Shown here: in pieces, positions 1 to 7,915 of the stretch
Layout of the letters: each line of letters begins with the position of its first letter
Numbering within the stretch: the first letter of the stretch is position 1
Assembly (NCBI GenBank): GCA_023446735.1
Contig: JAEXPQ010000126.1
Span: 1 to 16,031, forward strand
Source of the DNA: Verrucomicrobiota bacterium
GTDB lineage: Bacteria; Verrucomicrobiota; Verrucomicrobiia; Opitutales; Opitutaceae
Reading direction: 5' to 3'
DNA length: 16,031 nt
Notes under the pieces: model-generated
The model's database searches: none
What the model saw: only the letters and a program-made list of their open reading frames with translations
Told to the model about the DNA's origin: nothing
Position numbers and translations under genes: made by a program

Positions 1-3000
1 CTGCGCGGCTACGACACCATCATCGTCGACGAGGCGCACGAGCGCTCGCTCAACATCGATTTCCTCCTCGGCCACCTCAACCGCCTGCGCCACCGCCGGC
101 CCGACCTGCGCATCGTCGTCACCTCCGCCACGATCGACACGCAGAAATTCGCCGCGGCCTTCGGCCGCGCGCCGATCATCGAGGTCAGCGGCCGTACCTA
201 TCCGGTGGAGACCATCTACGCGCCGCTCGACGAGCTGCGCGAGGAGTCGGGCGAGTTCACCGTGGTCGACGCCGCCGCGGCCGCCGTCGATCGCATCTGC
301 GCGCAGTCGCGCGGCGGCGACATCCTCATCTTCATGCCCGGCGAGCGCGAGATCCGCGACACCGCCGAGGAGCTGGAGAAACGCGAGCTCGGCCGCGTGC
401 AGATCCTGCCGCTCTTCAGCCGCCTCTCCGCCGCCGACCAGCAACGGGTTTTCGCACCGAGCCAGGCGCGCAAGATCATCGTCGCCACCAACGTCGCCGA
501 GACTTCGCTGACAATTCCCGGCATCAAGTTCGTCGTCGACAGCGGGCTCGCGCGTCTGAGCCGCTACGTCTCCCGCACGCGCACCAAGCGCCTCCCGATC
601 GAGCCGATCTCGCAGAGCAGCGCCAACCAGCGCGCCGGCCGCGCCGGCCGCGTCTCCGAGGGCGTGTGCATCCGGCTCTACGCCGAGGACGACTTCGCGC
701 GCCGCCCGCTCTTCACCCAGCCCGAGCTCCAGCGCGCCAACCTCGCCGAAGTCATCCTCCGGCTGCTCGCCGCGCGTCTCGGCGAGATCGAGACATTTCC
801 CTTCATCGACCCGCCCGCGCCGGCGGCGATCACCGCCGGTTACGCGCTGCTTGAGGAACTCGGTGCGCTCGAACCGGCCGAGCCGGACCGCCCCCGCCGC
901 CTCTCGCCGCTCGGCCGCGAGCTGGCGAAGCTGCCCGTCGATCCGACCGTCGGCCGCATGCTCCTGCGCGCCCGCGACGAACGCGCCCTGCGCGAGGTGC
1001 TCGTGGTCGCCGCCGCGCTCAGCATCCAGGACCCGCGCGAACGCCCGACCGATGAGGAGGCCGCGGCCGACGCCGCGCACCGCAAGTTCGTCCACCCCGA
1101 GTCCGATTTCCTCACACTGCTTCACATCTGGGACGCCTATCACGACGAGGCGCAGAAGCTCTCGCTCGGCCGCCTGAAGAAATTCTGCCGCGCGCATTAC
1201 CTGAACTTCAACCGCATGCGCGAGTGGTTCGATGTGCACGCGCAGCTCGCCGCCTCCGTCGACGAACTCGACACCGACGAGTGGCAGGTGCCGCACGACG
1301 AGGCCGACTCGCCCGAGGACGCGGCCGAACAGACGACGGAGGACGGACGACGGAGAACGGAAAGAAACTTGGAACGCGGAACTCGAAACGGGGAACCGCA
1401 TCCCGCCAACCGCGCCGCCTCCGTCGCGAACCCCGAAACCCAGAACCCGAAACCCGGCCGCCGCGGCCACGCCGCGGTGGACGACTGGCGCTACGGCGGC
1501 GAGCGTTACCGCGCCGTGCATCGCGCGCTGCTCAGCGGCCTGCTGGCCAACGTCGCCCGGCGCGACGAGGGCAACAACTTCAACGCCACCAGCAGCCGCA
1601 AGGTCTTCGTCTTCCCCGGCTCCACGCTCTTCGTCCGCTCGGAGAAGCGCGCGCAGAAACAGCCGCCGCCCGCCACCGCAAAAGGAGGCGCGAAACCCGT
1701 CAAGGATCTCTGGATTCTCTCCGCCGAGATGGTCGAGACCACGCGCCTCTACGCGCGCACCAACGCCCGGCTCGATGCGCTCTGGCTGCTCGACCTCGGC
1801 CAGCACATCCTCAAGCGCAGCTACGGCGAGCCCGACTGGCACGTCGACGCCGGCCGCGTGCTCGTGCGCGAGCGCACGCTCCTGCACGGCCTCGAGGTGC
1901 AGAACCGCCACATCGACTACGGCCGCATCGATCCCGCCGCCGCCACCGAGATCTTCATCCGCGGCGCGCTCGTCGCCGACACGCTGGAGACGCCGACGTT
2001 GCCGTTCCTCGATCACAACCGCCGCCTGCGCGACAAGGTCGCCACGATCCAGACCCAGGTCCGTTCGAAGCACTGGCTCACCATCGAGGAGGCCACGTAC
2101 GACTTCTACCACAAGCGCCTCGCCGGCGCCGCCGTCTCCTCGGTGCAGGATCTCCAACGCGAGTGGAAGAAACACGTCGCCGCCGAGCCGGGCTGGCTGC
2201 GCATGCAGGAGCAGGACCTCCTCGGCGCGCTCGAGGAGTTCGATCCCGCCTGGTTCCCCGATCAGGTCAAACTCGACAACCGCGCGCTGCCGCTCGACTA
2301 CACCTACAAGCCCGGCTCCGAGGAGGACGGCGTCACGCTCCGGCTCCACTACCGCCAGGCGAAGCTGCTCCAGCCCGCGCTGCTCGACTGGCTCGTGCCC
2401 GGCCATCTCGAGGAGAAAGTCACCGCACTGCTCCGCGCGCTCCCGAAGGCGGCGCGCATCCAGCTCCAACCACTGGAGACGACCGCGAAGGTCATCGCCA
2501 CCGAGCTGAAGGCCGACGGCCGCCCGCTCGCCGAGAACCTCGCCGACCACCTCGCGCACCAGTACCGGGTCGCCGTCTCCGCCGCGGATTTCCACGTCGA
2601 GGAACTGCCCGACCACCTGCGCGTACGCGTCGAGATCGTCGACAACAACGGCAAGCCGCTCGCCGCCGGCCGCGAGCTCGCCACCGTGAAGACCGCGCTC
2701 GCCGAGCACGAGAAGTCGCTCGTGCAGAGTCCCGACGACGCCATCGCGCTCGCCTGGCGCAAAGCCCGCGCGCAGCACGAGCGCGACGGGCTCACCGACT
2801 GGTCCTTCGGCGACCTGCCGCCGCGCCTCGTGGTCGCCGAATCCGCCGGCGTGCCGGTGTGCGCGTTTCCCGGCCTCGTCGCCACCGGTCAGGCGCAGGC
2901 GGCGCTGCGGCTGTTCACCATCGAGGCCGAAGCCCGTGCTGCGACGCCCGGCGGCGTGGCGGCGCTGGTAGAGGCGCAGCTTTCGAAGGAACTCGCCTGG

Positions 3001-3771
3001 CTCGAGCGCGATCTCCGCGAGTTGCGCGAACTCGGCCCCGCCGCGGTGATCCTCATGCCGATGGAGCAGTGGCGCAGCGAGGCGTTCGCCTGCATCCGGG
3101 AGTGGATCCGGGCGGTGCCCGTGAGCCCGCTCACCCGCGAGGCGTTCGTCGTGCGGGTCGCGGCCGCGCGCGAGACACTCAAGGGCATCGTCTGGAAGCT
3201 CATCGACCCGCTGCGCGAGGCGCTCGCGTTGCGCACCACGCTGCTCACGCACCCGCAGCCCTATGGCGGCATGGAGGCGGAGCTCGCCGCGCTCATCGGG
3301 CCCGGTTTCCTCGTGCGCACTCCGTGGGCACAGATTCCGCATCTGCCACGCTACCTGAAGGCGATGAAGGCGCGCGCCGACCGCTGGCGCCAGGATCCCG
3401 GCAAGGACCACCGGCGCGCGTTGCAGGTCGCCCCATGGACCAAGACCGTGCTCGAGCTTTCGAAAGGCTTCCCGCGCAACGCCGAGCACGCCCGCCGGCT
3501 CGACGAGTTCCGTTGGCTTGTCGAGGAGTTCCGCGTGAGCGTGTTCGCGCAGGAACTCGGCACGGCGCAGCCGGCTTCCGAGAAGAAACTGGAACAGAAG
3601 CTCGGGGAGATCCGCGCCGCCGCGGCCCAGAGCGGAGGCGCCCCGCCGCCGGCAAAGGCACCGGTCGCCCCCACGCCCGCCGTCCCGGCAGCGCCCGAGC
3701 GCGCCCCCATCGCAGCGTCCAAACCGAAGAAGTTGACCAGCTTCGGAGATCTCGGCCGCCTGCTTGGGTGA
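1..3771 (+). CDS. hrpA: ATP-dependent RNA helicase HrpA (DEAH-box), 5' end cut by window
   Basis: DEAH/RHA-family RNA helicase; in E. coli HrpA acts on mRNA and stalled or collided ribosomes. The frame is open from base 1, so the N-terminus with Walker A lies outside; compared with E. coli HrpA roughly 170-190 residues are missing. In the 1256 visible residues: motif II DEAH at 10-13, motif III SAT at 42-44, motif V (TNVAETSLT) near 163-171, motif VI QRAGRAGR at 210-217, then HA2, an OB-fold region starting around 'RYRAVHRALLSGLL', and a long C-terminal DUF3418 region with HrpA landmarks such as 'EEFRVSVFAQELGT'. Oddities: residues 444-485 are encoded by a heptamer-periodic repeat placed between HA2 and the OB-fold. 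A Pro/Ala-rich linker near the C-terminus precedes a basic tail, KKLTSFGDLGRLLG. The GTG at 205 is internal, not a start. Identity is very secure. Confidence 0.96.
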   Translation: MRGYDTIIVDEAHERSLNIDFLLGHLNRLRHRRPDLRIVVTSATIDTQKFAAAFGRAPIIEVSGRTYPVETIYAPLDELREESGEFTVVDAAAAAVDRICAQSRGGDILIFMPGEREIRDTAEELEKRELGRVQILPLFSRLSAADQQRVFAPSQARKIIVATNVAETSLTIPGIKFVVDSGLARLSRYVSRTRTKRLPIEPISQSSANQRAGRAGRVSEGVCIRLYAEDDFARRPLFTQPELQRANLAEVILRLLAARLGEIETFPFIDPPAPAAITAGYALLEELGALEPAEPDRPRRLSPLGRELAKLPVDPTVGRMLLRARDERALREVLVVAAALSIQDPRERPTDEEAAADAAHRKFVHPESDFLTLLHIWDAYHDEAQKLSLGRLKKFCRAHYLNFNRMREWFDVHAQLAASVDELDTDEWQVPHDEADSPEDAAEQTTEDGRRRTERNLERGTRNGEPHPANRAASVANPETQNPKPGRRGHAAVDDWRYGGERYRAVHRALLSGLLANVARRDEGNNFNATSSRKVFVFPGSTLFVRSEKRAQKQPPPATAKGGAKPVKDLWILSAEMVETTRLYARTNARLDALWLLDLGQHILKRSYGEPDWHVDAGRVLVRERTLLHGLEVQNRHIDYGRIDPAAATEIFIRGALVADTLETPTLPFLDHNRRLRDKVATIQTQVRSKHWLTIEEATYDFYHKRLAGAAVSSVQDLQREWKKHVAAEPGWLRMQEQDLLGALEEFDPAWFPDQVKLDNRALPLDYTYKPGSEEDGVTLRLHYRQAKLLQPALLDWLVPGHLEEKVTALLRALPKAARIQLQPLETTAKVIATELKADGRPLAENLADHLAHQYRVAVSAADFHVEELPDHLRVRVEIVDNNGKPLAAGRELATVKTALAEHEKSLVQSPDDAIALAWRKARAQHERDGLTDWSFGDLPPRLVVAESAGVPVCAFPGLVATGQAQAALRLFTIEAEARAATPGGVAALVEAQLSKELAWLERDLRELRELGPAAVILMPMEQWRSEAFACIREWIRAVPVSPLTREAFVVRVAAARETLKGIVWKLIDPLREALALRTTLLTHPQPYGGMEAELAALIGPGFLVRTPWAQIPHLPRYLKAMKARADRWRQDPGKDHRRALQVAPWTKTVLELSKGFPRNAEHARRLDEFRWLVEEFRVSVFAQELGTAQPASEKKLEQKLGEIRAAAAQSGGAPPPAKAPVAPTPAVPAAPERAPIAASKPKKLTSFGDLGRLLG
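1329..1454 (+). repeat. Heptanucleotide-periodic repeat inside hrpA
   Basis: Counting from 1329, the sequence falls into 18 consecutive 7-base units (126 bp). Ten are purine-rich (for example ACGGAGG at 1336, GGAACGC at 1371, GGAACCG at 1392), four are weak or degenerate (1399-1426), and four are of CGAAACC type (1427-1454). As 126 is divisible by both 3 and 7, the hrpA frame is kept and the encoded peptide (window residues 444-485) is a polar Arg/Glu/Asn/Pro-rich linker between HA2 and the OB-fold. E. coli HrpA has nothing comparable there. The unit periodicity is seen directly; that it is an inserted or expanded repeat family is inference. Confidence 0.75.
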
Positions 3772-3911
3772 TGAACATCCCTCATGGGGCCGGCACCACG
3801 GGGTGCGCGGTTTTGCGCATGCCGGGCGGTGCGGAGGTCTGCGTTGGAGCCGGCAGCGAGAATTTCCGTAGTGCCGCCGGCGCTGGCACGACCGCTGCTA
3901 AACTCCATGTG

Positions 3912-3929
3912 CCCGTGCAAACGGGTTTT
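3912..3929 (+). terminator. Small hairpin plus TTTT, possible hrpA terminator
   Basis: The stem CCCGT (3912-3916) pairs with ACGGG (3921-3925) around a GCAA tetraloop and is followed at once by TTTT (3926-3929). It sits 140 bp after the hrpA stop in the correct orientation. The stem is short and the T-run has only four bases, so termination may be weak. It also nests inside a longer TCCATGT/ACATGGA stem and may instead be part of a larger fold. Confidence 0.4.
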
Positions 3930-3974
3930 GGGGTAACATGGATGCTCCGCCGCGAGGCGAAGCGAGACAACTAC

Positions 3975-4006
3975 GGGCCCGGCGTTAAGGGGTTTTCGCC
4001 GGGCCC
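3975..4006. terminator. Perfect 10 bp GC hairpin between convergent genes
   Basis: GGGCCCGGCG (3975-3984) is exactly complementary to CGCCGGGCCC (3997-4006) with a 12-base loop. On the plus strand it is followed by TATGTCTTTC, which is moderately T-rich. It lies 47 bp beyond the LysR stop on the minus strand and 204 bp beyond the hrpA stop, so it could terminate transcription from either side. It is a structural candidate only, since neither side carries a clean long T-run. Confidence 0.5.
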
Positions 4007-4052
4007 TATGTCTTTCCCGACTCGGCTCTCGACGCCCGCCCCCGACAAGCGC

Positions 4053-4949
4053 TCAGCTGGCCACCAAGGGCTGAGTCGACGTCAGCGCGTCGATGAAGCG
4101 GCGCATCGCGGGAGTAAGCACACGACCCTTGCGGTGTAGAATCGCCAAGGGACGGTTGAACGCTTTGCCCTTGAACGTCACGGCCTTGAGCGAACCTTGG
4201 GCAACTTCCTGCAAGACGGTGGCCTGAGGAACCACGGCCACGCCGGCATCGATCTCGACCGCGCGCTTCACCGTTTCGATGTTGTCGAACTCCATCACCG
4301 TTTCGATCTCGAGCCGGTGATCGCGCAGGATGTTGTCGACGGCCTTGCGCGTCGGGATGTCGGGATCGAAGCCGATGAACTTGTGCCCCGTCAGCTGTTT
4401 CATGTCGATCTGGTCGAATTTCGCCAACGGGTGCTGCGGGTGCGTGATCAAAACCAGTTGATCCTCGCGGAAGGGGATGATCTCGACCTGCCGGACCTTC
4501 TGGGGAAACGCGACCAGGCCAAAATCGACCGAGTTGTGCAGGATGTCCTCGTAGACGAGGTTGGAGCGTCGATACTCCACGCGACAGTTCACCGCCGGAT
4601 AGGTTTGCAGGAAGGCCTTGATGTACGGCGGCAGTTCGTGGAGGCCGATCGAGTAGATCGTCGAGATCCGGATCGTGCCCGAGATGATCTTCTTCATCTC
4701 CAACAGCTCGCTCTGCAGCTTCTCGAAGTGGTTGAGGATGTCCTTCGAGGTCTCGTAGACGCGCTGGCCCTCGCGGGTGAGCTGGAACTGCTTCTGGCTG
4801 CGGTCGATAAGCAGCGCCTTGAACTGCCGCTCCATCGAGCGCGCCTGCTGGCTCACGGCCGATTGGGTGATCCCGTTGAGCTTGGCCGCCTTGGAGAAGC
4901 TTTTCGTTTCAACCAAATCCGCGAAAATCTTGAAGTTCTCAATTTGCAT
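4053..4949 (-). CDS. LysR-family transcriptional regulator
   Basis: A 298-residue protein, the usual LysR length. The N-terminal winged helix-turn-helix occupies about residues 1-60, with the typical pattern 'SFSKAAKLNGITQSAVSQQ' starting near residue 17. The C-terminal part (about 90-290) looks like the two-lobed effector-binding fold, with 'FDNIETVKRAVEIDAGVAVVP' near its end. The ATG at 4949 is chosen because it begins the canonical 'MQIENFKIFADLVE' start; the open frame continues far upstream only as an antisense shadow of yggS. It is divergent from yggS, with 69 bp between starts. LysR regulators commonly control themselves and the divergent neighbour, and a TTAT-N7-ATAA box lies in the gap. 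The gene is lower in G+C than its neighbours (4681-4740 is 30/60 G+C by count). The effector is unknown. Confidence 0.93.
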   Translation of the reverse strand: MQIENFKIFADLVETKSFSKAAKLNGITQSAVSQQARSMERQFKALLIDRSQKQFQLTREGQRVYETSKDILNHFEKLQSELLEMKKIISGTIRISTIYSIGLHELPPYIKAFLQTYPAVNCRVEYRRSNLVYEDILHNSVDFGLVAFPQKVRQVEIIPFREDQLVLITHPQHPLAKFDQIDMKQLTGHKFIGFDPDIPTRKAVDNILRDHRLEIETVMEFDNIETVKRAVEIDAGVAVVPQATVLQEVAQGSLKAVTFKGKAFNRPLAILHRKGRVLTPAMRRFIDALTSTQPLVAS

Positions 4950-4963
4950 GGCGCGCCGTGGAG

Positions 4964-4978
4964 TTATGGTTTCGATAA
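4964..4978. promoter_or_regulatory. Candidate LysR-type binding box TTAT-N7-ATAA
   Basis: TTAT (4964-4967) and ATAA (4975-4978) form a perfect 4+7+4 dyad that meets the T-N11-A rule known for LysR-family operators. It lies 15 bp upstream of the lysR start and 41 bp upstream of the yggS start. GATAAT (4974-4979), close to a -10 element for yggS, overlaps its right arm, and the complementary TATTAT reads toward lysR. No convincing -35 element was found for either gene. Function is inferred from family knowledge and position. Confidence 0.45.
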
Positions 4979-5018
4979 TAGTCGCTAATAAATACGCAAT
5001 CCCCGAGTAGGCTCCTTT

Positions 5019-5735
5019 ATGTCCGCGCTTGCCGAAACCTTCGCCCACGGCCTGGCCGACCTCCGCACCCGGATCGCCGCCGCCTGCGCCGCCGCCGGGC
5101 GGGAACCGGCAAGCGTGCGCCTGTTGCCGGTCACGAAAAACCACCCGGCCGAGGCCGTGGCCCTCGCGATCGCCGCCGGACTGGGGACCGTGGGCGAAAA
5201 CCGCGTGCAGGAGGCCATCGCGAAACAGGCCGACTGCGCCGCGCTGGGCGTGACCGCGCACTGGGAACTGATCGGCCACCTCCAGTCCAATAAGGCCAAG
5301 CTCGCCGCCCGCGCCTTCGACCGCGTGCAAAGCGTCGAGTCCATGAAACTGCTCGACGTTCTCGATCGCGAGGCCGCTGCGGCGGGTCGCATGCTGCCCG
5401 TGCTGCTCCAGATCAACGCCGGCAACGATCCCGCCAAGTTTGGCGCCGAGCCCGCCGAGGCCACGGCGCTCCTCGAGCATGCGCTGGGCAAACGCGCCCT
5501 TCGCGTCGAGGGCCTTATGACCATCGCCCCGCTCTCCGACGACCCCGCTGTCGCCCGCCGCACCTTCGAGAATCTGCGGAACATCCGCGACCGGCTGGTC
5601 GCGCACTTCGCCGTCGCCCTGCCCGAACTCTCCATGGGCATGACCGGCGATCTGGAAGCCGCCATCGCGGAAGGCAGCACGATGATCCGCGTCGGCACCG
5701 CGCTCTTCGGCGAGCGCACGCCGCCGACGGCGTAG
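5019..5735 (+). CDS. yggS: YggS/PLPBP-family pyridoxal-phosphate-binding protein
   Basis: A 238-residue protein of the YggS (PLP homeostasis) family, cytosolic single-domain TIM-barrel proteins that carry PLP and help balance B6 vitamers and amino/keto-acid pools; no enzymatic activity is established. Diagnostic motifs: the PLP-binding lysine K40 in 'LLPVTKNHP', 'GENRVQEA' near 59-66, 'WELIGHLQSNK' near 83-93, and the C-terminal phosphate-binding block 'SMGMTGDLEAAIAEGST' followed by 'RVGTALFG'. Length matches the family (about 225-240). The ATG at 5019 is preceded by a weak Shine-Dalgarno-like GAGTAGG (5005-5011), 7 bases upstream. It is divergent from the LysR regulator and convergent with the DUF2264 gene, whose stop lies only 14 bp beyond its own. 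In many bacteria yggS sits near proC or ylm genes; here it does not. Confidence 0.95.
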   Translation: MSALAETFAHGLADLRTRIAAACAAAGREPASVRLLPVTKNHPAEAVALAIAAGLGTVGENRVQEAIAKQADCAALGVTAHWELIGHLQSNKAKLAARAFDRVQSVESMKLLDVLDREAAAAGRMLPVLLQINAGNDPAKFGAEPAEATALLEHALGKRALRVEGLMTIAPLSDDPAVARRTFENLRNIRDRLVAHFAVALPELSMGMTGDLEAAIAEGSTMIRVGTALFGERTPPTA

Positions 5736-5749
5736 AGAGCCGCAGTGCG

Positions 5750-7768
5750 TCAGAAGCGCACCACGGTCGCCTCGCCCTGCCGCCACTCGACGCGCACCGT
5801 GCCGTCCGCCTGAGGCGCGACGGTCGCGACCGGGAAAAGTTCGGCGTCGGTCCATTCCTCGCCGGAGCGCTTCCAGAGCAGAAGCGTGGCAAACACGCGC
5901 GCCGCCTCGGCGCTGGGTTCGTACCGATGCTGCACGTTGATGACCGCGCTCTCGTCCGCCTGCGGATGCATCCCCTGCGCGGTCTTCAGCTCCACGCCGC
6001 TCCAGCCGGCGAGCGGCACGAGCGCGAGCTGGTACTCGCCGTTGTCGATAATCGTGGCGCGAAGTCCGCCCAGCGCGCGCTCCGTCGTCCGCACCGCCGC
6101 CCCCAGCCGCGGCAACGCATAGTGCCCGAAGCGCACCGCCACCGCCTCCGCGCTCGCGAAGCGGTCGATCCGCAACGTGCCGTTGGGAATCGGCAGGTCC
6201 GCCAGCTCGAAGCGCACCCGCGCGTCGGTCTCGAGCTCGGCCTGGCGATAGTACACGCCGCCCTCGAACTTCCGGAACGTGTACAGCCGCAGCGCCTCCC
6301 ACTGCCGCTGTTTGTTCTCGACCACATAGTTCATCGCCACCGTGCCGTCGGTGCCGTCGGCCTGCCAGGGAAACGCGCTGTGGTAGGCGAGCCGGTTGTA
6401 GTTCTCGGTCGAGCGGAACTTCTGCCAGTCCTTCGCCACGCGCTCATGGCACCAGGCGCGGACCTCCGCGGCGCCGAGGTTCGGGTAGTCGGTGATGAGG
6501 AGGTTCGACGCGGGCTGGAAGCGGTTGACCACCGTGTCGCGCTTGAACTCGCCGGCCCATGGTCCCTCGTTCTCGACCGCCGTCCAGAACGGGCTGTCCG
6601 CCGGCACGAGCAGGCCGAGGAACAGCTTGCCCATCCAGTAGACGCTGCCGCGGCAACTGTACATCTGCACCGCCGGCTCGAAGGCGCCGTAGAACCCCAG
6701 CGTGGGCACGCGTTTGTCCATGAACTTCGGATGCGTCAGGAACTGCAGGAGCACGCCCGACGCGATGCGGCGCATCCAGCCGTAGTTCACGTCCGGCCGG
6801 TTCTCGAGGCCCGTGAGGGGGAACGGCCCCGCCGCGGCGAAGCGGTACGAGTTGCTCCGGCCCCACAGGATCATCTTTCCGTCGCGCCCGAACAGGTAGG
6901 GATAGTTGCCCTCCATGTCCCGGAAGTTGGCGACAAACTGCCGCGCCAGCTCCGGATAGTGCTTGGCGCCGAACCAATGCGCCCAGAGCCGGCCGTAGAG
7001 CTGGTACGCCCACATGCTGTAGTAGTCGTAGGCCGGATGGTCGTTGTACCAGCCTTCGCCGCGGTAGTCGGCGAGCGAGAGCCGCAGGTACTCCTCCAGC
7101 CGCGCCTCGTTCACCGTGTACCCCTGCTGCTTGTAGAAGCTGAGGATGAAAATATTGAAGAACTTCCAGTTCGACGGGACCGTGGGCCCGTCGCCGTAGC
7201 TGAGCATCACCGCCGCGAGCGCGTCCTTCTTCTCCTGCGGCAACGGCTCCCACAGCACCTCCGGCGCCGCGAACAGCGCCATCGCCAGCGCGCCGAACTC
7301 CACGAGGTTCTGGTTCGGCCCGCCCTCCGGCGCGCGCAGCTTGATGAAGCTCGGGCTCGCCGGATCGAGCAGCCGGCCGATCTGGTGCCGGTAGTAGTCG
7401 CCCACCTTGATGCCGTTGAGCGTGAGCGCGGGATCCTCCTTCAGCAGCGGCACCGCCGCGAAGAGCGTGCGGCATAGGCCCTCGAGCTTCTCCGTGGCCA
7501 CCTCGCGCTCGCTGCGCGGGTAGCTGACGCCCGGCTGCTTGGGAAACTTCAGCGGATCGTCGAGCGTGTGCACGTAGCTGAACGCCCCGTCCAACAGGTA
7601 CCGCGCCGCGTCGTACCAGTGCCGCCGCACCACGCCGGTGACCGGGCTCGTCGCGTAGTCGGGCGCCTGCACCACGAAGGCCGGCTCCGCCTCGGCTCGG
7701 ACCGGCTGCCCCCAGCCGATCAACACGAGGGTACACCACCAGAGGCCACGGGCAACGCATCGGTTCAT
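5750..7768 (-). CDS. Exported DUF2264 family protein
   Basis: A 672-residue protein. The ATG at 7768 begins a Sec signal peptide: a basic start, a hydrophobic core 'LWWCTLVLIGWG', and a likely cut after 'PVRA' near residue 25. GGTGGAG lies about 9 bases upstream of this ATG on the minus strand. The rest is Trp/Tyr-rich. Conserved-looking blocks are 'NWKFFNIFILSFYKQQG' near 200, 'GWYNDHPAYDYYSMWAYQLYG' near 238-258, and 'ILWGRSNSYRF' near 300, followed by a C-terminal part (from about 430) that looks beta-rich. DUF2264 proteins are probably alpha/alpha-toroid proteins, and relatives occur in carbohydrate-use loci. A glycoside-active role is therefore plausible but unproven; I cannot name a catalytic residue or substrate. 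It is divergent from marR (177 bp between starts) and may share its control region. Its longer upstream frame is an antisense artefact. Confidence 0.85.
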   Translation of the reverse strand: MNRCVARGLWWCTLVLIGWGQPVRAEAEPAFVVQAPDYATSPVTGVVRRHWYDAARYLLDGAFSYVHTLDDPLKFPKQPGVSYPRSEREVATEKLEGLCRTLFAAVPLLKEDPALTLNGIKVGDYYRHQIGRLLDPASPSFIKLRAPEGGPNQNLVEFGALAMALFAAPEVLWEPLPQEKKDALAAVMLSYGDGPTVPSNWKFFNIFILSFYKQQGYTVNEARLEEYLRLSLADYRGEGWYNDHPAYDYYSMWAYQLYGRLWAHWFGAKHYPELARQFVANFRDMEGNYPYLFGRDGKMILWGRSNSYRFAAAGPFPLTGLENRPDVNYGWMRRIASGVLLQFLTHPKFMDKRVPTLGFYGAFEPAVQMYSCRGSVYWMGKLFLGLLVPADSPFWTAVENEGPWAGEFKRDTVVNRFQPASNLLITDYPNLGAAEVRAWCHERVAKDWQKFRSTENYNRLAYHSAFPWQADGTDGTVAMNYVVENKQRQWEALRLYTFRKFEGGVYYRQAELETDARVRFELADLPIPNGTLRIDRFASAEAVAVRFGHYALPRLGAAVRTTERALGGLRATIIDNGEYQLALVPLAGWSGVELKTAQGMHPQADESAVINVQHRYEPSAEAARVFATLLLWKRSGEEWTDAELFPVATVAPQADGTVRVEWRQGEATVVRF

Positions 7769-7915
7769 CGAGCCAGTCTCCACCACCCGCCGCGACTCAC
7801 TCAAACAAAACCCGCGCGCCCCGGCCCCCCGCCACGGCGAGCCCGCCCGCCCGCGGCCGATCCGACCCGGCCCGCAGACCGGAGCGCATGCGGAAGGTTT
7901 GACAGGGGGCTCCTT

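Larger units (their letters stand above)
3790..4010 (+). ncRNA. Candidate structured RNA in convergent intergenic gap (unidentified)
   Basis: The 281 bp between the hrpA stop and the LysR gene stop has no credible ORF but a chain of hairpins. CCGGCA (3790-3795) pairs with TGCCGG (3820-3825), enclosing TGCGC/GCGCA (3804-3808/3815-3819). GTGCC/GGCAC pairs at 3871-3875/3885-3889. TCCATGT/ACATGGA (3904-3910/3936-3942) encloses CCCGT-GCAA-ACGGG. GCT-C-CGCC-GCGA-GGCG-A-AGC spans 3944-3963. A perfect 10 bp stem lies at 3975-4006. Two loops are GNRA tetraloops (GCAA, GCGA). No Rfam family was recognised from memory, and no promoter was found. It could be a small RNA ending at the last stem, the hrpA 3' UTR, or simply GC-rich sequence that folds easily. 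Strand is inferred from T-rich bases following two stems on the plus strand. Confidence 0.35.

Noticed and set aside
1329..1454. Heptamer array considered as CRISPR or as a sign that hrpA is broken
   Set aside because: Units are 7 bases without spacers, and the helicase frame runs through intact with conserved domains on both sides.
1224..4139. 971-codon open frame overlapping hrpA on the same strand
   Set aside because: Arg/Pro/Ala-rich translation with no domain; a high-G+C shadow of the hrpA frame.
4950..6302. Long N-terminal extension of the LysR frame on the minus strand
   Set aside because: The extension is antisense to yggS, has no homology, and the standard LysR start is at 4949.
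7899..7904. Perfect TTGACA upstream of marR
   Set aside because: No -10-like hexamer at 16-18 bp, so not listed as a promoter by itself.
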